Part shown: positions 8,206 through 17,189 of the stretch, in pieces
Layout: every line of letters starts with the position of its first letter
Numbering within the stretch: the first letter of the stretch is position 1
Assembly: GCA_964639765.1 (NCBI GenBank)
Contig: CAZXEN010000020.1
Location: 1 to 39,161, forward strand
DNA: 39,161 bases
DNA from: Scybalousia_A sp964639765
GTDB taxonomy: Bacteria; Bacteroidota; Bacteroidia; Bacteroidales; P3
Reading direction: 5' to 3'
Notes under the pieces: generated by a model
The model's input: the letters and a program-made list of their open reading frames with translations, nothing else
Told to the model about the DNA's origin: nothing
The model's database searches: none
Translations under genes and position numbers: made by a program

Positions 8206-9015
8206 TTACTTTCTGTTTTTTACCAAGATGTCCATAAATGAAATAGAAGCATCTTCCATTGTAGAAACTAAACTTTCAATTTTTGACATCAAGTAGTTGT
8301 AGCATACCTGAAGAATCAAAGCAACGATAAGTCCAAATACTGTTGTAATCAACGCAAGTTTCATACCGCTTGCAACAACTGTTGGAGAAATATCACCAGC
8401 TTTTTCTATATCGTCAAATGCTTGAACCATTCCGACAACTGTACCCAAGAATCCTAAAGATGGAGCAATAGCGATAAACAATGAAATCCAAATCATATTG
8501 CTTTCCAATCTTGCCATTTGAACACCACCATAAGAAGTTATGGATTTTTCTACATCTTCCAAACCGTTTTCTACTCTGTCCAAACCTTGGAAGAAGATAG
8601 AAGCAACAGGACCTCTTGTGTTTTTGCATATTTCTTTTGCAGCATCATAGTTGCCAGCTTTTACATTGTCTTCTATTTTTTGCAAAAGTTTGTCTGCATT
8701 GGTAGTAGCAAGGTTCAAGTAAATAATTCTTTCAATAACCAAACCTAAACCAAGTATCAAACAAATAAGAATAGGAGTCATCCAACCCACACCACCTTGG
8801 ATATACTTAGTTTTCAATACTTGATGGAAAGATTGTTTGTCTGAAGCAGCTTCTGTTTGAGCAGGTTGTTCTGCTGCAGTAGTTTGAGAAACTGTAGTTT
8901 CAGAAACAGTTGTTGTTGATTCTGTTTTTGTTGCATCCTTGTCTTGAGCGTATGCAACGTTTACAAATAGTGTCAATAAGAACATTATTGACAAATAAGC
9001 ACATACTTTTTTCAT
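8206..9015 (-). CDS. exbB: ExbB/TolQ/MotA family proton channel protein
   Basis: Inner-membrane channel subunit that pairs with ExbD to use the proton gradient for TonB (or a Tol-like partner). The 269-residue protein starts with a signal-like segment (1-23, ending AYAQ). A low-complexity Thr/Glu/Ala stretch (about 26-60) follows, then helices at about 78-100, 170-195 and 205-232. The family core LGFLGTVVGMVQAF precedes the last helix. The N-terminal signal plus Thr-rich linker is longer than in E. coli ExbB and is usual in Bacteroidetes. It is the first gene of the operon exbB - membrane protein - exbD - exbD, with a consensus promoter upstream. Confidence 0.93.
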   Translation of the reverse strand: MKKVCAYLSIMFLLTLFVNVAYAQDKDATKTESTTTVSETTVSQTTAAEQPAQTEAASDKQSFHQVLKTKYIQGGVGWMTPILICLILGLGLVIERIIYLNLATTNADKLLQKIEDNVKAGNYDAAKEICKNTRGPVASIFFQGLDRVENGLEDVEKSITSYGGVQMARLESNMIWISLFIAIAPSLGFLGTVVGMVQAFDDIEKAGDISPTVVASGMKLALITTVFGLIVALILQVCYNYLMSKIESLVSTMEDASISFMDILVKNRK

Positions 9016-9074
9016 AGTTTTTTTACGTTTTTTAAATTATTTATTAATATTTATTTACATTCTTTAGCAATATG

Positions 9075-9105
9075 CAAATTTACAACCTTATTTTAAAAAT
9101 GCAAT
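9075..9105 (-). promoter_or_regulatory. Bacteroidetes-type promoter for the exb operon
   Basis: On the minus strand, ATTG (9102-9105), a 19-base spacer, then TAAATTTG (9075-9082): a full match at the -7 box and one mismatch at -33. It lies 59 bases upstream of the exbB start. Confidence 0.7.
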
Positions 9106-9137
9106 ATTTATTTTGCTTTTTTTTTCTTTTTCTTTCT

Positions 9138-10427
9138 TTAGGTTTTCTTTGCGTTCTTATTTTCAGTAATTAAGACTTTATCAATCCTTACTCCCTCCAT
9201 TTTTAATATCTTTATAATGAACCTGTCCCAGATTATTTCTTGGTTAGTCTTTGGAGGTTTGCCTATCTGTTCCAATATAAGTCCGCTTACGGTATTGTAA
9301 CTATATTCGGTGTTTTTTTCTTTCATATTCAGATGAGACAGCAAATCATAGAAAGAATACTGCCCATCAACAACAAAACTTCCGTCTTCCTGCTGCACAA
9401 ACTCTTGTTCATCGTCTGCTTCCTGCAAAGAAGAGGAGTTGTCTATAAGGGCTTCCAGAATGTCGTTCATGGTAATCATGCCCTGAACAATGCCAAACTC
9501 GTCTATGACGAAAGCGTAGTGAATCTTTGTTTTCTTGAATATTTCCAATACGTCATAGACACCAACGCTTTCGTGCAGGAAATTAGGCTCACGCATCAAA
9601 TCCTTGACCGTTGTAGTCTGGTTATATGATTTCAGAATATCCTTTATGTATATCACACCTATAATATTATCTAACGTTTTATCAACAACAGGATATATAT
9701 AATGTATGCCCTTGGAAAATTTCTGCATGATGGCAGCGATTGTTTCGTTTTGTTCAAACCATTCCAAATCCGCTCTTGGTGTCATAAGAGAAACTATTCC
9801 CCTTTCGTCCAAGTCAAAAACGCGATTGACTATGTGTTGTTCTTCTTTGTCTATCTCTCCTGCGTCGGCACTGTTTTCTATTATTGACTTTATTTCTTCT
9901 TCTGTAGCATTGTCGCTGTCTTTTTTTCTATAGTCCAAAAGAGAAAATATACCATTGGTGGTTTTTGACAGCAACCATACAAAAGGGAATGCTATTTTGG
10001 AGATAAACTTCATTGGTTTTACAACAAAGGCGGCTACTCTTTCCGGATTTGTCATACCTATACGCTTTGGCACAAGTTCCCCTATCACAAGCATTACAAA
10101 CGTTTCTGCCAAAACTATTATCACTCTTGACCATACCACGGCGAAAGTATAGTCAATATTTATCTTTACAAGAACTTTTGCAAACCTTTCTACATATTGT
10201 TCTCCGGTGTATAGACCAATAATCAGGCCTATTGTTGTTATTGCTATCTGAATTGTTGAAAGAAAGTTGTCGGGATTTTCTTTTATCTTTATAATCTCTT
10301 TTGCATTTTTGCTTCCCTCTTTTGCTTTGGCCACCAACTTGCTTTTGCGTGAAGACACAAGAGCTATTTCAGACATGGAAAACACTCCATTCAACATAAT
10401 GAATATAAGAATAATAAGTATTTCCAT
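9138..10427 (-). CDS. CNNM/CorC-type transporter-associated protein (DUF21, CBS pair, CorC_HlyC)
   Basis: Inner-membrane protein of the family often called hemolysin C-like, whose characterised members are linked to Mg2+/Co2+ export. From MEILIILIF it is 429 residues; a start 3 codons earlier is also open. Domains: CNNM/DUF21 with about four membrane segments (1-185), a CBS pair (about 205-330; MTPRADLEWF, HYIYPVVD, FVIDEFGIVQGMI), and a C-terminal CorC_HlyC domain (about 345-425; GSFVVDGQ, TVSGLILEQIG). It follows lspA with no meaningful gap, so the two are probably co-transcribed. The transported ion is not determined by sequence. Confidence 0.9.
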   Translation of the reverse strand: MEILIILIFIMLNGVFSMSEIALVSSRKSKLVAKAKEGSKNAKEIIKIKENPDNFLSTIQIAITTIGLIIGLYTGEQYVERFAKVLVKINIDYTFAVVWSRVIIVLAETFVMLVIGELVPKRIGMTNPERVAAFVVKPMKFISKIAFPFVWLLSKTTNGIFSLLDYRKKDSDNATEEEIKSIIENSADAGEIDKEEQHIVNRVFDLDERGIVSLMTPRADLEWFEQNETIAAIMQKFSKGIHYIYPVVDKTLDNIIGVIYIKDILKSYNQTTTVKDLMREPNFLHESVGVYDVLEIFKKTKIHYAFVIDEFGIVQGMITMNDILEALIDNSSSLQEADDEQEFVQQEDGSFVVDGQYSFYDLLSHLNMKEKNTEYSYNTVSGLILEQIGKPPKTNQEIIWDRFIIKILKMEGVRIDKVLITENKNAKKT

Positions 10428-10432
10428 AGCTA

Positions 10433-11074
10433 TCAAGAAAGAACAGTTGATTCCTGCTTGTCTTCTTTCTTTTTCTGCAAAGCAATATACGAAATCAAAA
10501 GAAGCACTACCCCTATTGTTATGCTCGCATCTGCAAAATTAAAGATGGCATTGAAGAATCTGAAATTTTCTCCTCCAACAAAAGGAATCCAGTCAGGCCA
10601 TATAGTGTCTATAAGCGGGAAATAAAACATATCCACAACTCTTCCGAATAAAAAAGGTGCATATCCTCCTCCTTGAGGAAACATTGTTGCAGCGGCAAAA
10701 ACGGTACTCTCACTGAATATCACTCCATAGAAAAGACAATCTATTATATTGCCTACAGCTCCTGCAAAGATGAGAGCAAAAGAATAGATGATAATCTTTT
10801 TTTCTCCTTTTTTTATCAAGCGGAACATATATACAAAGATAACGACAGAAAGTACGACCCTGATTAATGTCAGTAGAAACTTGCCGACATTGTTTCCAAA
10901 ATTCATTCCGAAAGCCATTCCTTTGTTTTCCAAGAAATGTATTCTAAACCAGTCCAAACCCAACACCTTCACATCGTCTCCTATTGCAAAATGAGTCTTG
11001 ACATAGATCTTTATCACCTGATCTATGACAAGTATAAGCAAAATAAGTACAAGAGGCTTTCTTAATTCCTTCAT
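10433..11074 (-). CDS. lspA: Lipoprotein signal peptidase (signal peptidase II)
   Basis: Integral membrane aspartyl protease that cleaves prolipoprotein signal peptides after lipid modification. At 213 residues it is longer than E. coli LspA (about 165). The extra length is mainly a loop at about 120-170 between helices, common in Bacteroidetes. Catalytic aspartates are D112 (GNIIDCLFYG) and D182 (FNFADASITIG). The N-terminal motif VIDQVIKIYV is also present. It lies between the DksA-like gene (27-base gap) and the CorC gene, in an arrangement resembling the ileS-dksA-lspA neighbourhood of other Bacteroidetes, but without ileS here. Substrates in this window would include the LptE and DUF4270 lipoproteins. 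Confidence 0.95.
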   Translation of the reverse strand: MKELRKPLVLILLILVIDQVIKIYVKTHFAIGDDVKVLGLDWFRIHFLENKGMAFGMNFGNNVGKFLLTLIRVVLSVVIFVYMFRLIKKGEKKIIIYSFALIFAGAVGNIIDCLFYGVIFSESTVFAAATMFPQGGGYAPFLFGRVVDMFYFPLIDTIWPDWIPFVGGENFRFFNAIFNFADASITIGVVLLLISYIALQKKKEDKQESTVLS

Positions 11075-11101
11075 TCTTCTTGTCTTTCTGCAAAAAAGAT
11101 T

Positions 11102-11494
11102 TTATCTTTTGTTTTTGTTTTGCTGCATTTTGGCTTCTATACTAAGTGTGGCGTGAGGCACAAGTCTTAATCTTTCTTTAGGGATAAGGTTGCCTGTCAC
11201 CCTGCACACTCCATACGTCTTGTTTTCTATTCTTACAAGAGCTGCTTCAAGGTCTTTTATATACTTTTGCTGACGTTGAGCCAGACGGGCATTTTCTTCT
11301 TTCATCTGGACATTACTGCTTTCGTCCTCCATTGCTTTAAACACGGGCGAAGTATCATCTGTTCCATTGGAATTAGTGTGGAAAGCCTCAGCCTTCAATT
11401 CCTGCAAGTTGGCTCTTGCTGTCTCCAGTTTGGCTTCTATCAATTCTTTGAACTCTTGCAATTCTTCGTCTGTATATCTGTTTTTTGCTTCCAT
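11102..11494 (-). CDS. DksA/TraR family protein with reduced zinc finger
   Basis: From MEAKNRYTDEEL it is 130 residues; the in-frame methionine 12 codons upstream gives an atypical leader. The N-terminal half is a helical hairpin (about 5-95, a coiled coil), and the C-terminus has the family ending YGVCRVTGNLIPKERLRLVP. Canonical DksA carries four zinc-binding cysteines. Here only one (GVC) remains in the finger, while the fold-forming residues are kept, which is the form I associate with Bacteroidetes members. It is probably an RNA polymerase secondary-channel regulator. It is likely first in an operon with lspA and the CorC gene. A TAATTTTG -7-like element precedes it without a good -33 box. 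Confidence 0.87.
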   Translation of the reverse strand: MEAKNRYTDEELQEFKELIEAKLETARANLQELKAEAFHTNSNGTDDTSPVFKAMEDESSNVQMKEENARLAQRQQKYIKDLEAALVRIENKTYGVCRVTGNLIPKERLRLVPHATLSIEAKMQQNKNKR

Positions 11495-11591
11495 CTTAAT
11501 AAAAAGGGTTATTATGTTATCTGCGTGCAAAATTATAAAAATTTATAAATATAATATATATATATTGAAAAAAAATCAATCTTGTCAGACT

Positions 11592-12200
11592 CTAAAAACC
11601 AAACCTTAATCCAGCACACAACAATCCCTTGTTTCCAAATCCCAGCTCAGTAAAAAATTTTATGTTATTGTTACCTGCTTCAAGGGCTATAGGAGTTATC
11701 TGTATGGCAGGCATAAAACCGTCATTGTAGCTTACCTTGTCTGTGCTGCTGTCCAAAGAAATGGACTTCTCATTTCTAAAATAAGCCCCAAAACCAAGAT
11801 AGGAATAAAAATTTATATGGGTATGGCGTGACCAAATGTATTTGAGTGTTGGCATAAGATAGTAATATCTTCTCATTTCTTCACTTCTATAATTCATATT
11901 GTTGTATCCGCTTTTGTAGGTGCTTTTGTTTGCACTGTAACCCGCCAAAACTCCAAAAGCAAGCTTGTCCGAATGGTTGTAGGTATATTCCAAGGAATAG
12001 GAACCATAGGATGTTTCATCATCAGGCACCACCAAGCCAAAAGTAATCACAGCCAAAAGCACATCAGTGAAAATACGTGAGTCGGGCAGGGGTAATACTC
12101 CAGCAGAAACACTTATCTCGTGTTTAGGTTTGTCTGTTATTTGTGCCATAGTCAGCACAAACATCAATCCACAGACAATAAAAACAATAAGTTTCTTCAT
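11592..12200 (-). CDS. Predicted outer-membrane beta-barrel protein
   Basis: A 202-residue protein with a signal peptide (MKKLIVFIVCGLMFVLTMAQ, cleaved near 20). Alternating hydrophobic and polar strands are rich in Tyr and Gly (YGSYSLEYTY, FYSYLGFGAYF), and the C-terminal residue is aromatic (LRFGF), as in outer-membrane barrels. The size fits an eight-stranded barrel. I do not recognise a named family. It is a single gene on its strand; the next gene downstream is the DksA-like gene beyond an AT-rich 97-base gap. Role unknown. Confidence 0.75.
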   Translation of the reverse strand: MKKLIVFIVCGLMFVLTMAQITDKPKHEISVSAGVLPLPDSRIFTDVLLAVITFGLVVPDDETSYGSYSLEYTYNHSDKLAFGVLAGYSANKSTYKSGYNNMNYRSEEMRRYYYLMPTLKYIWSRHTHINFYSYLGFGAYFRNEKSISLDSSTDKVSYNDGFMPAIQITPIALEAGNNNIKFFTELGFGNKGLLCAGLRFGF

Positions 12201-12465
12201 TTTTTTATTTGCTTAGTTGGAGAATAAAAATCTTTTATACTACTTTAACGCCATTTGATAGAAATTTATTATTGAAAGTTTGGATGTTTGCGTGTTAAAA
12301 TGCTGATATTTTTTGCAGTTTATAAATCTATTGATGTTATTCTCCTTATTAAGCAGAAGGAAAAGAATTTTTGCAGCGTACAATATTTTTTTTAATTTTC
12401 AGACAAACAAAGAAGAAAACACGCTAAACATAATAAACATAACAAATCAGCGTTACAGATAGACT
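12201..12465. other. Intergenic region between the OMP gene and uvrB
   Basis: A 265-base AT-rich divergent spacer. It must contain both promoters, but I found no full TTTG-N19-TAnnTTTG match; GATATTTTTTGC near 12305 is one base off the -7 spacing. No conserved hairpin or remnant gene was seen. Confidence 0.4.
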
Positions 12466-14469
12466 ATGAAATTTAATTTGCAAGCAGACTTTGAACCAAC
12501 GGGAGACCAGCCTCAAGCCATTGAAGCACTTACTCAAGGAATACTAAGAGGAGACAAGGCTCAGGTTCTTTTGGGAGTAACAGGTTCAGGCAAGACCTTC
12601 ACTGTTGCCAACGTAATAAAAAATATTGGCAAACCGACTCTTATTCTTTCCCACAACAAAACACTTGCCGCCCAGTTGTATGGAGAATTCAAGCGTTTCT
12701 TTCCTGATAATGCTGTGGAATACTATGTTTCCTATTATGATTATTACCAGCCTGAGGCATATATTCCTCAAACCAATACCTATATTGCCAAAGACCTTTC
12801 TATTAACGAGGATTTGGACAAACTAAGACTCTCTGCCTGCTCTGCTTTGCTTAGCGGAAGAAAAGATGTTATTGTTGTGGCTTCTGTTTCTTGTATATAT
12901 GGTATAGGCAATCCCACAGATTTTGCTGCAGGGACAATCCGCTTGAAAAGAGGCCAAAGGGTGGATTTGAATAATTTTCTGCTTACTTTGGTGGATAGTC
13001 TTTATGGAAGAAATGAACTGAACTTTGAACGAGGAAAGTTCCGTGTAAAGGGAGACACAGTGGATATCTGGCCAGCGTATGCAGATTATGCTTATAGAAT
13101 AGAATTTTTTGACGATGAGATAGAAAGACTTGCCAAGATAGACCCTATAAGCTCAAGAACAATAGAAGACATGGAAGAGATTGTCCTTTATCCTGCAGGC
13201 AACTTTCTCACAAACAAAAATACACTTGCTGGAGTTTTGTTGAGAATACAGCAAGATATGTTTGAATGTTGCGAGGAGTTTAGACAAAACGGACAACTTC
13301 TGGAAGCAAAACGATTGGAGGAGAGAGTAAACAACGATGTTGAGATGCTGCAAGAGTTAGGATATTGTTCAGGAATAGAGAATTACTCAAGATATTTTGA
13401 CGGTAGAAAAGCAGGAGAGCGACCTTTCTGTCTTTTGGATTATTTCCCGGAAGATTTTCTTATGATAATAGATGAAAGCCATGAAAGCGTGCCTCAAATA
13501 CGTGCTATGTTTGGAGGAGACAGAAGCCGAAAACAAAACTTGGTTCAATATGGTTTTCGTCTTCCTGCTGCTTTTGACAACAGACCTCTCAAATGGGAAG
13601 AGTTTCATGCTATGCAGCCACAGACTATTTATCTTTCTGCAACGCCTGCTCCTTTTGAAATAGAAGAATCCGACGGCGTTATTGTGGAACAGCTGATACG
13701 CCCGACAGGATTGCTTGACCCAAAAATAGAAGTAAGACCGGCAAAAAACCAGGTTGATGACCTTTTGGAACAGATAAGCGAGGTGGTGGATAAAGGAGAA
13801 AGAGTTTTGGTTACTACTCTTACAAAGCGTATGGCAGAAGAGCTTACTACATATCTGCTACGTCTGGATATAAGAACAAAGTATATTCATTCTGATATAG
13901 ACACTTTGGAGAGAGTTGAAATAATGAATGATTTGAGAGCAGGAAGTTTTGATGTCTTGGTTGGAGTAAATCTTCTGAGAGAGGGATTGGATTTGCCTGA
14001 AGTTAGTCTTGTTGCCATATTGGATGCAGACAAGGAAGGTTTTCTTCGCTCCGACAAGGCTTTGATACAAACTATAGGCAGAGCAGCACGAAATGTTAAT
14101 TCCAAAGCTATTCTTTATGGAGACATTATAACAAAAAGTATGCAAAGAGCCATTAATGAAAATCTCTATCATAGAGAAAAACAGATGGCATATAATAAGG
14201 AACACAACATTACTCCTCATGCTATAAAGAAAAAAATAGAAAACATACTGCCGACAAGTGAAAAGGCAAGGGGAGAAGAAACAAACAAAAAGGCAAAAGC
14301 CGAACAGAAAACAAAAATAAAGGATTTGGAGAAAAAGACTCCTGATGTTAAGACTCTGATTAGAATTCTTGAAAGAAAGATGAAAGACTGTGTGAAGACA
14401 TTGGACTTTATGCAGGCTGCTGTCTATAGAGATGAGATAGAAAGGCTAAAGAAAGAAAACAATCTATAA
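12466..14469 (+). CDS. uvrB: Excinuclease ABC subunit B
   Basis: DNA-damage recognition helicase of nucleotide excision repair, acting with UvrA and UvrC. The 667-residue length is normal. Walker A GVTGSGKT is at 37-44. The damage-probing beta-hairpin region (YYVSYYDYYQPEAYIP, then SVSCIYGIGNP) is intact. The DEAD-like box reads DESHESVPQI. Helicase motifs YLSATPAP, VLVTTLTKRMAEELT and QTIGRAARN are present. The C-terminal UVR domain (LERKMKDCVKTLDFMQAA) that contacts UvrA/UvrC is also present. The stop codon overlaps the terminator T tract of the convergent mreB operon. No uvrA or uvrC is in the window. Confidence 0.97.
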   Translation: MKFNLQADFEPTGDQPQAIEALTQGILRGDKAQVLLGVTGSGKTFTVANVIKNIGKPTLILSHNKTLAAQLYGEFKRFFPDNAVEYYVSYYDYYQPEAYIPQTNTYIAKDLSINEDLDKLRLSACSALLSGRKDVIVVASVSCIYGIGNPTDFAAGTIRLKRGQRVDLNNFLLTLVDSLYGRNELNFERGKFRVKGDTVDIWPAYADYAYRIEFFDDEIERLAKIDPISSRTIEDMEEIVLYPAGNFLTNKNTLAGVLLRIQQDMFECCEEFRQNGQLLEAKRLEERVNNDVEMLQELGYCSGIENYSRYFDGRKAGERPFCLLDYFPEDFLMIIDESHESVPQIRAMFGGDRSRKQNLVQYGFRLPAAFDNRPLKWEEFHAMQPQTIYLSATPAPFEIEESDGVIVEQLIRPTGLLDPKIEVRPAKNQVDDLLEQISEVVDKGERVLVTTLTKRMAEELTTYLLRLDIRTKYIHSDIDTLERVEIMNDLRAGSFDVLVGVNLLREGLDLPEVSLVAILDADKEGFLRSDKALIQTIGRAARNVNSKAILYGDIITKSMQRAINENLYHREKQMAYNKEHNITPHAIKKKIENILPTSEKARGEETNKKAKAEQKTKIKDLEKKTPDVKTLIRILERKMKDCVKTLDFMQAAVYRDEIERLKKENNL

Positions 14470-14506
14470 AAAACTCTTGTGCCTTTTTTTGAAAAAAGCA
14501 CAAGAG
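14468..14506 (-). terminator. Terminator of the glsA-mreB operon
   Basis: CTCTTGTGC (14474-14482) pairs with GCACAAGAG (14498-14506), with an inner T/A helix. On the minus strand the stem is followed by six T (A run 14468-14473 on plus). The same hairpin may protect the uvrB transcript 3' end, but it has no T tract in that direction. Confidence 0.8.
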
Positions 14507-14554
14507 AAACAATAACCTTTAAACTAATTTCACCCGAAAGTGATTTATCTTCTT

Positions 14555-15577
14555 TTATCTTATAAGGAAAGTGAAATTATCATAGTTCTTAAGAGCTACA
14601 CCTGTACCTCTTGCAACAGCACGTAGAGGATCGTCTGCCACATGTACCGCAAGTTTTGTCTTAGATGCAATTCTCTGGTCCAAACCTCTTAGTAAAGAAC
14701 CACCACCTGCAAGATAAATACCTGTATGGTAGATATCACTTGCCAACTCTGGAGGAGTCTTTGACAAAGCAGCCAACACAGCTTGTTCTATCTTGGCAAT
14801 ACTCTTATCCAAAGCGTGTGCTATTTCCCTATAGTTTATGTATATTTCTTTTGGAATACCTGTAAGAACGTCTCTTCCTTGAACAGGATAATCCTCTGGT
14901 GGCTCGCTTAATTCTGTAATAGCACTACCACAGGCTATCTTTATTCTTTCTGCCATACGTTCTCCGATATAGATATTATGTTGTTTTTGCATATAATCCA
15001 TAATATCTCTATTGAATTCATCACCTGCTATTCTTATACTTTCGTTGCAGACAATACCACCCAAAGCTATGACAGCAATCTCTGAAGTACCACCACCTAT
15101 GTCTATAATCATATTACCTACAGGCTCTACTACATCAATGCCTATACCTATTGCAGCAGCCATTGGCTCGTGTATAAGTCTGACATCTTTTGCTCCAGCC
15201 TGTTCTGCAGCATCTCTTACAGCTCTTTCTTCCACATTGGTAATACCAGAAGGAATGCAGATAACCATTTTAAGAGCTGGAGGAATGATGGTATTACGAG
15301 TAGGAATCATCTTTATAAGTTCCTTTATCATCGCATTGGCCATGTCAAAATCTGCAATAACACCGTCTTTCAAAGGACGTATAGTCTTTATGTTTTCGTG
15401 TGTTCTACCGTCCATCTGCATAGCTTTCTTGCCGACAGCAATAATCTTCTTTGTGTTATTGTCTATTGCTACGATGGAAGGTTCATCAACAACAACCCTG
15501 TCATTGCTCATTATAATAGAATTGGCTGTTCCCAAGTCTATTGCTACTTCTCTTGTCAAAAACGAAAAGAATCCCAT
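14555..15577 (-). CDS. mreB: Rod-shape determining protein, bacterial actin
   Basis: Cytoplasmic actin homologue that forms membrane-bound filaments guiding lateral cell-wall synthesis. The 340-residue length is standard. Phosphate 1 motif AIDLGTANS (about 12-20), phosphate 2 motif IDIGGGTSEIAV and adenosine motif YLAGGGSLLRGLD are all present. The N-terminal GFFSF may help membrane association. It is the last gene of its operon, 76 bases after purH. In Bacteroidales relatives such as Porphyromonas I recall purH-mreB being followed by mreC, mreD, the PBP2 gene and rodA. Here a terminator and the convergent uvrB follow instead. Confidence 0.97.
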   Translation of the reverse strand: MGFFSFLTREVAIDLGTANSIIMSNDRVVVDEPSIVAIDNNTKKIIAVGKKAMQMDGRTHENIKTIRPLKDGVIADFDMANAMIKELIKMIPTRNTIIPPALKMVICIPSGITNVEERAVRDAAEQAGAKDVRLIHEPMAAAIGIGIDVVEPVGNMIIDIGGGTSEIAVIALGGIVCNESIRIAGDEFNRDIMDYMQKQHNIYIGERMAERIKIACGSAITELSEPPEDYPVQGRDVLTGIPKEIYINYREIAHALDKSIAKIEQAVLAALSKTPPELASDIYHTGIYLAGGGSLLRGLDQRIASKTKLAVHVADDPLRAVARGTGVALKNYDNFTFLIR

Positions 15578-15653
15578 ATATCTTCTTTATTTTCTTTTTT
15601 AAGTTCTTATATTACGTAAAACTAAAATTTTAGTTACAATTTGAATAAAAATT

Positions 15654-17171
15654 TTAGTGTTTGAAATGTCTAAAACCTGTCATAGCCATTGCTATGTTGT
15701 GCTGCATACAATAATCCACACTGTCTCTGTCTCTGATAGAACCTCCAGGTTGTACTATTGCTTCAATACCTTCTTTGTATGCTATATCTACACAATCGCT
15801 GAATGGGAAAAAAGCATCCGAAGCCATAACAGCTCCCTTTAGGTCAAAACCAAAACTTTTGGCTTTTTCTATAGCATGTTTTAAAGCATCTACTCTTGAA
15901 GTCTGTCCTGTGCCAGAGCCAAGAAGCTGTTTGTCCTTTGCCAATACTATTGCATTGGATTTGGTATGTTTTACCAATATGTTTGCAAAACTTAGATCTT
16001 CCTGTTCTGCTTTGGTGAATTGACGAAGAGTAACAGAGGTTATTTCTGAGGTTTTTTCAACTTTAAGGTCTTTGCCTTGTACCATAACTCCATTGAGTGC
16101 AGAACGGAACATATATTCTGTTTTCTTTGTATCTTTTCTCTTTAGGATTATACGGTTCTTTTTGGAACAAAGTATTTCAAAAGCTTCTTTGTCATAATCA
16201 GGAGCAATACATACCTCCATAAATACTTTGTTCATTTCTTCTGCTGTTGCCTTATCCACTTTTCTGTTGGTTACAAATATACCTCCAAAAGCACTTACAG
16301 GGTCTCCTGCCAAAGCTTTCAAATAGGCTTCTTTCAGATTTTCTCTGCTGGCTAAACCACAGGCATTGTTGTGTTTGATGATAGCAAATGTTGTCTCTGA
16401 AAAATCATCTATAAGATTGCAGGCTGCATCTATATCACCTATATTATTATATGATATTTCTTTGCCGTGAAGTTGTTCAAAGACATCGTCCAGATTGCCA
16501 AAGAAGAAACCTTTTTGATGAGGATTTTCTCCATAGCGTAAAGATTTCTTTGCTGTAACGCTTTCAGAGAAAGTATCTATCTTTGAGAATTGATTGAAAT
16601 ACTTGAATATCATTGTATCGTAATGAGAAGATGTAAGGAATGCGTATGAAGCAAAACGTTTTCTGTCTTCCAAATCGGTGTAGCCTTTCTTTTCGTCTAT
16701 CAAAGCTTCAAATTCCGCATAGTTGTCTTTTGAAGGAACAATTACAACATCTTTGAAATTCTTTGCTGCTGCACGGATAAGAGAAATACCGCCTATATCT
16801 ATTTTTTCTATTATAGCCTGTTCTTCTGCACCACTTTTTACTGTCTGCTCAAAAGGATACAAATCAACTATTACAAGGTCTATCTCAGGTATCTGATATT
16901 CCTGCATTTGTTCAACATCTGTAGAGTTGTCTCTTCTTGCAAGTATTCCGCCAAATACTTTTGGGTGCAAAGTCTTTACTCTTCCTCCAAGTATAGATGG
17001 ATAGGAGGTAAGACTTTCTACCGTCTTGCATTTTATTCCAAGAGATTCTATAAAAGAAAACGTACCTCCTGTGGAATAGATTTCTACATTAAGATTATCA
17101 AGTTTTTTTACTATTGGTTCCAAACCGTCTTTATCAAACACTGATACTAAGGCTCTGTTTATTTTTTTCAT
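15654..17171 (-). CDS. purH: Bifunctional AICAR transformylase / IMP cyclohydrolase
   Basis: Catalyses the last two steps of de novo IMP synthesis in the cytoplasm, using 10-formyl-THF. The 505-residue length matches short PurH forms. The N-terminal MGS-like cyclohydrolase domain (about 1-135) has YSTGGT, GGRVKTLHPKVFGGIL and LVIVDLYPF. The AICAR transformylase domain (about 136-505) has RYGENPHQ, KHNNACG, DPVSAFGG and the terminal SDAFFPFSD / IVQPGGSIRD motifs. It is the fourth gene of glsA-glsB-engB-purH-mreB, with an 18-base gap from engB. Confidence 0.97.
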   Translation of the reverse strand: MKKINRALVSVFDKDGLEPIVKKLDNLNVEIYSTGGTFSFIESLGIKCKTVESLTSYPSILGGRVKTLHPKVFGGILARRDNSTDVEQMQEYQIPEIDLVIVDLYPFEQTVKSGAEEQAIIEKIDIGGISLIRAAAKNFKDVVIVPSKDNYAEFEALIDEKKGYTDLEDRKRFASYAFLTSSHYDTMIFKYFNQFSKIDTFSESVTAKKSLRYGENPHQKGFFFGNLDDVFEQLHGKEISYNNIGDIDAACNLIDDFSETTFAIIKHNNACGLASRENLKEAYLKALAGDPVSAFGGIFVTNRKVDKATAEEMNKVFMEVCIAPDYDKEAFEILCSKKNRIILKRKDTKKTEYMFRSALNGVMVQGKDLKVEKTSEITSVTLRQFTKAEQEDLSFANILVKHTKSNAIVLAKDKQLLGSGTGQTSRVDALKHAIEKAKSFGFDLKGAVMASDAFFPFSDCVDIAYKEGIEAIVQPGGSIRDRDSVDYCMQHNIAMAMTGFRHFKH

Positions 17172-17189
17172 TATAAAAGGTATTATTTT

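Noticed and set aside
15012..15619. Two long plus-strand frames (196 and 149 codons) opposite mreB
   Set aside because: They mirror the strongly conserved mreB, with no independent start signals.
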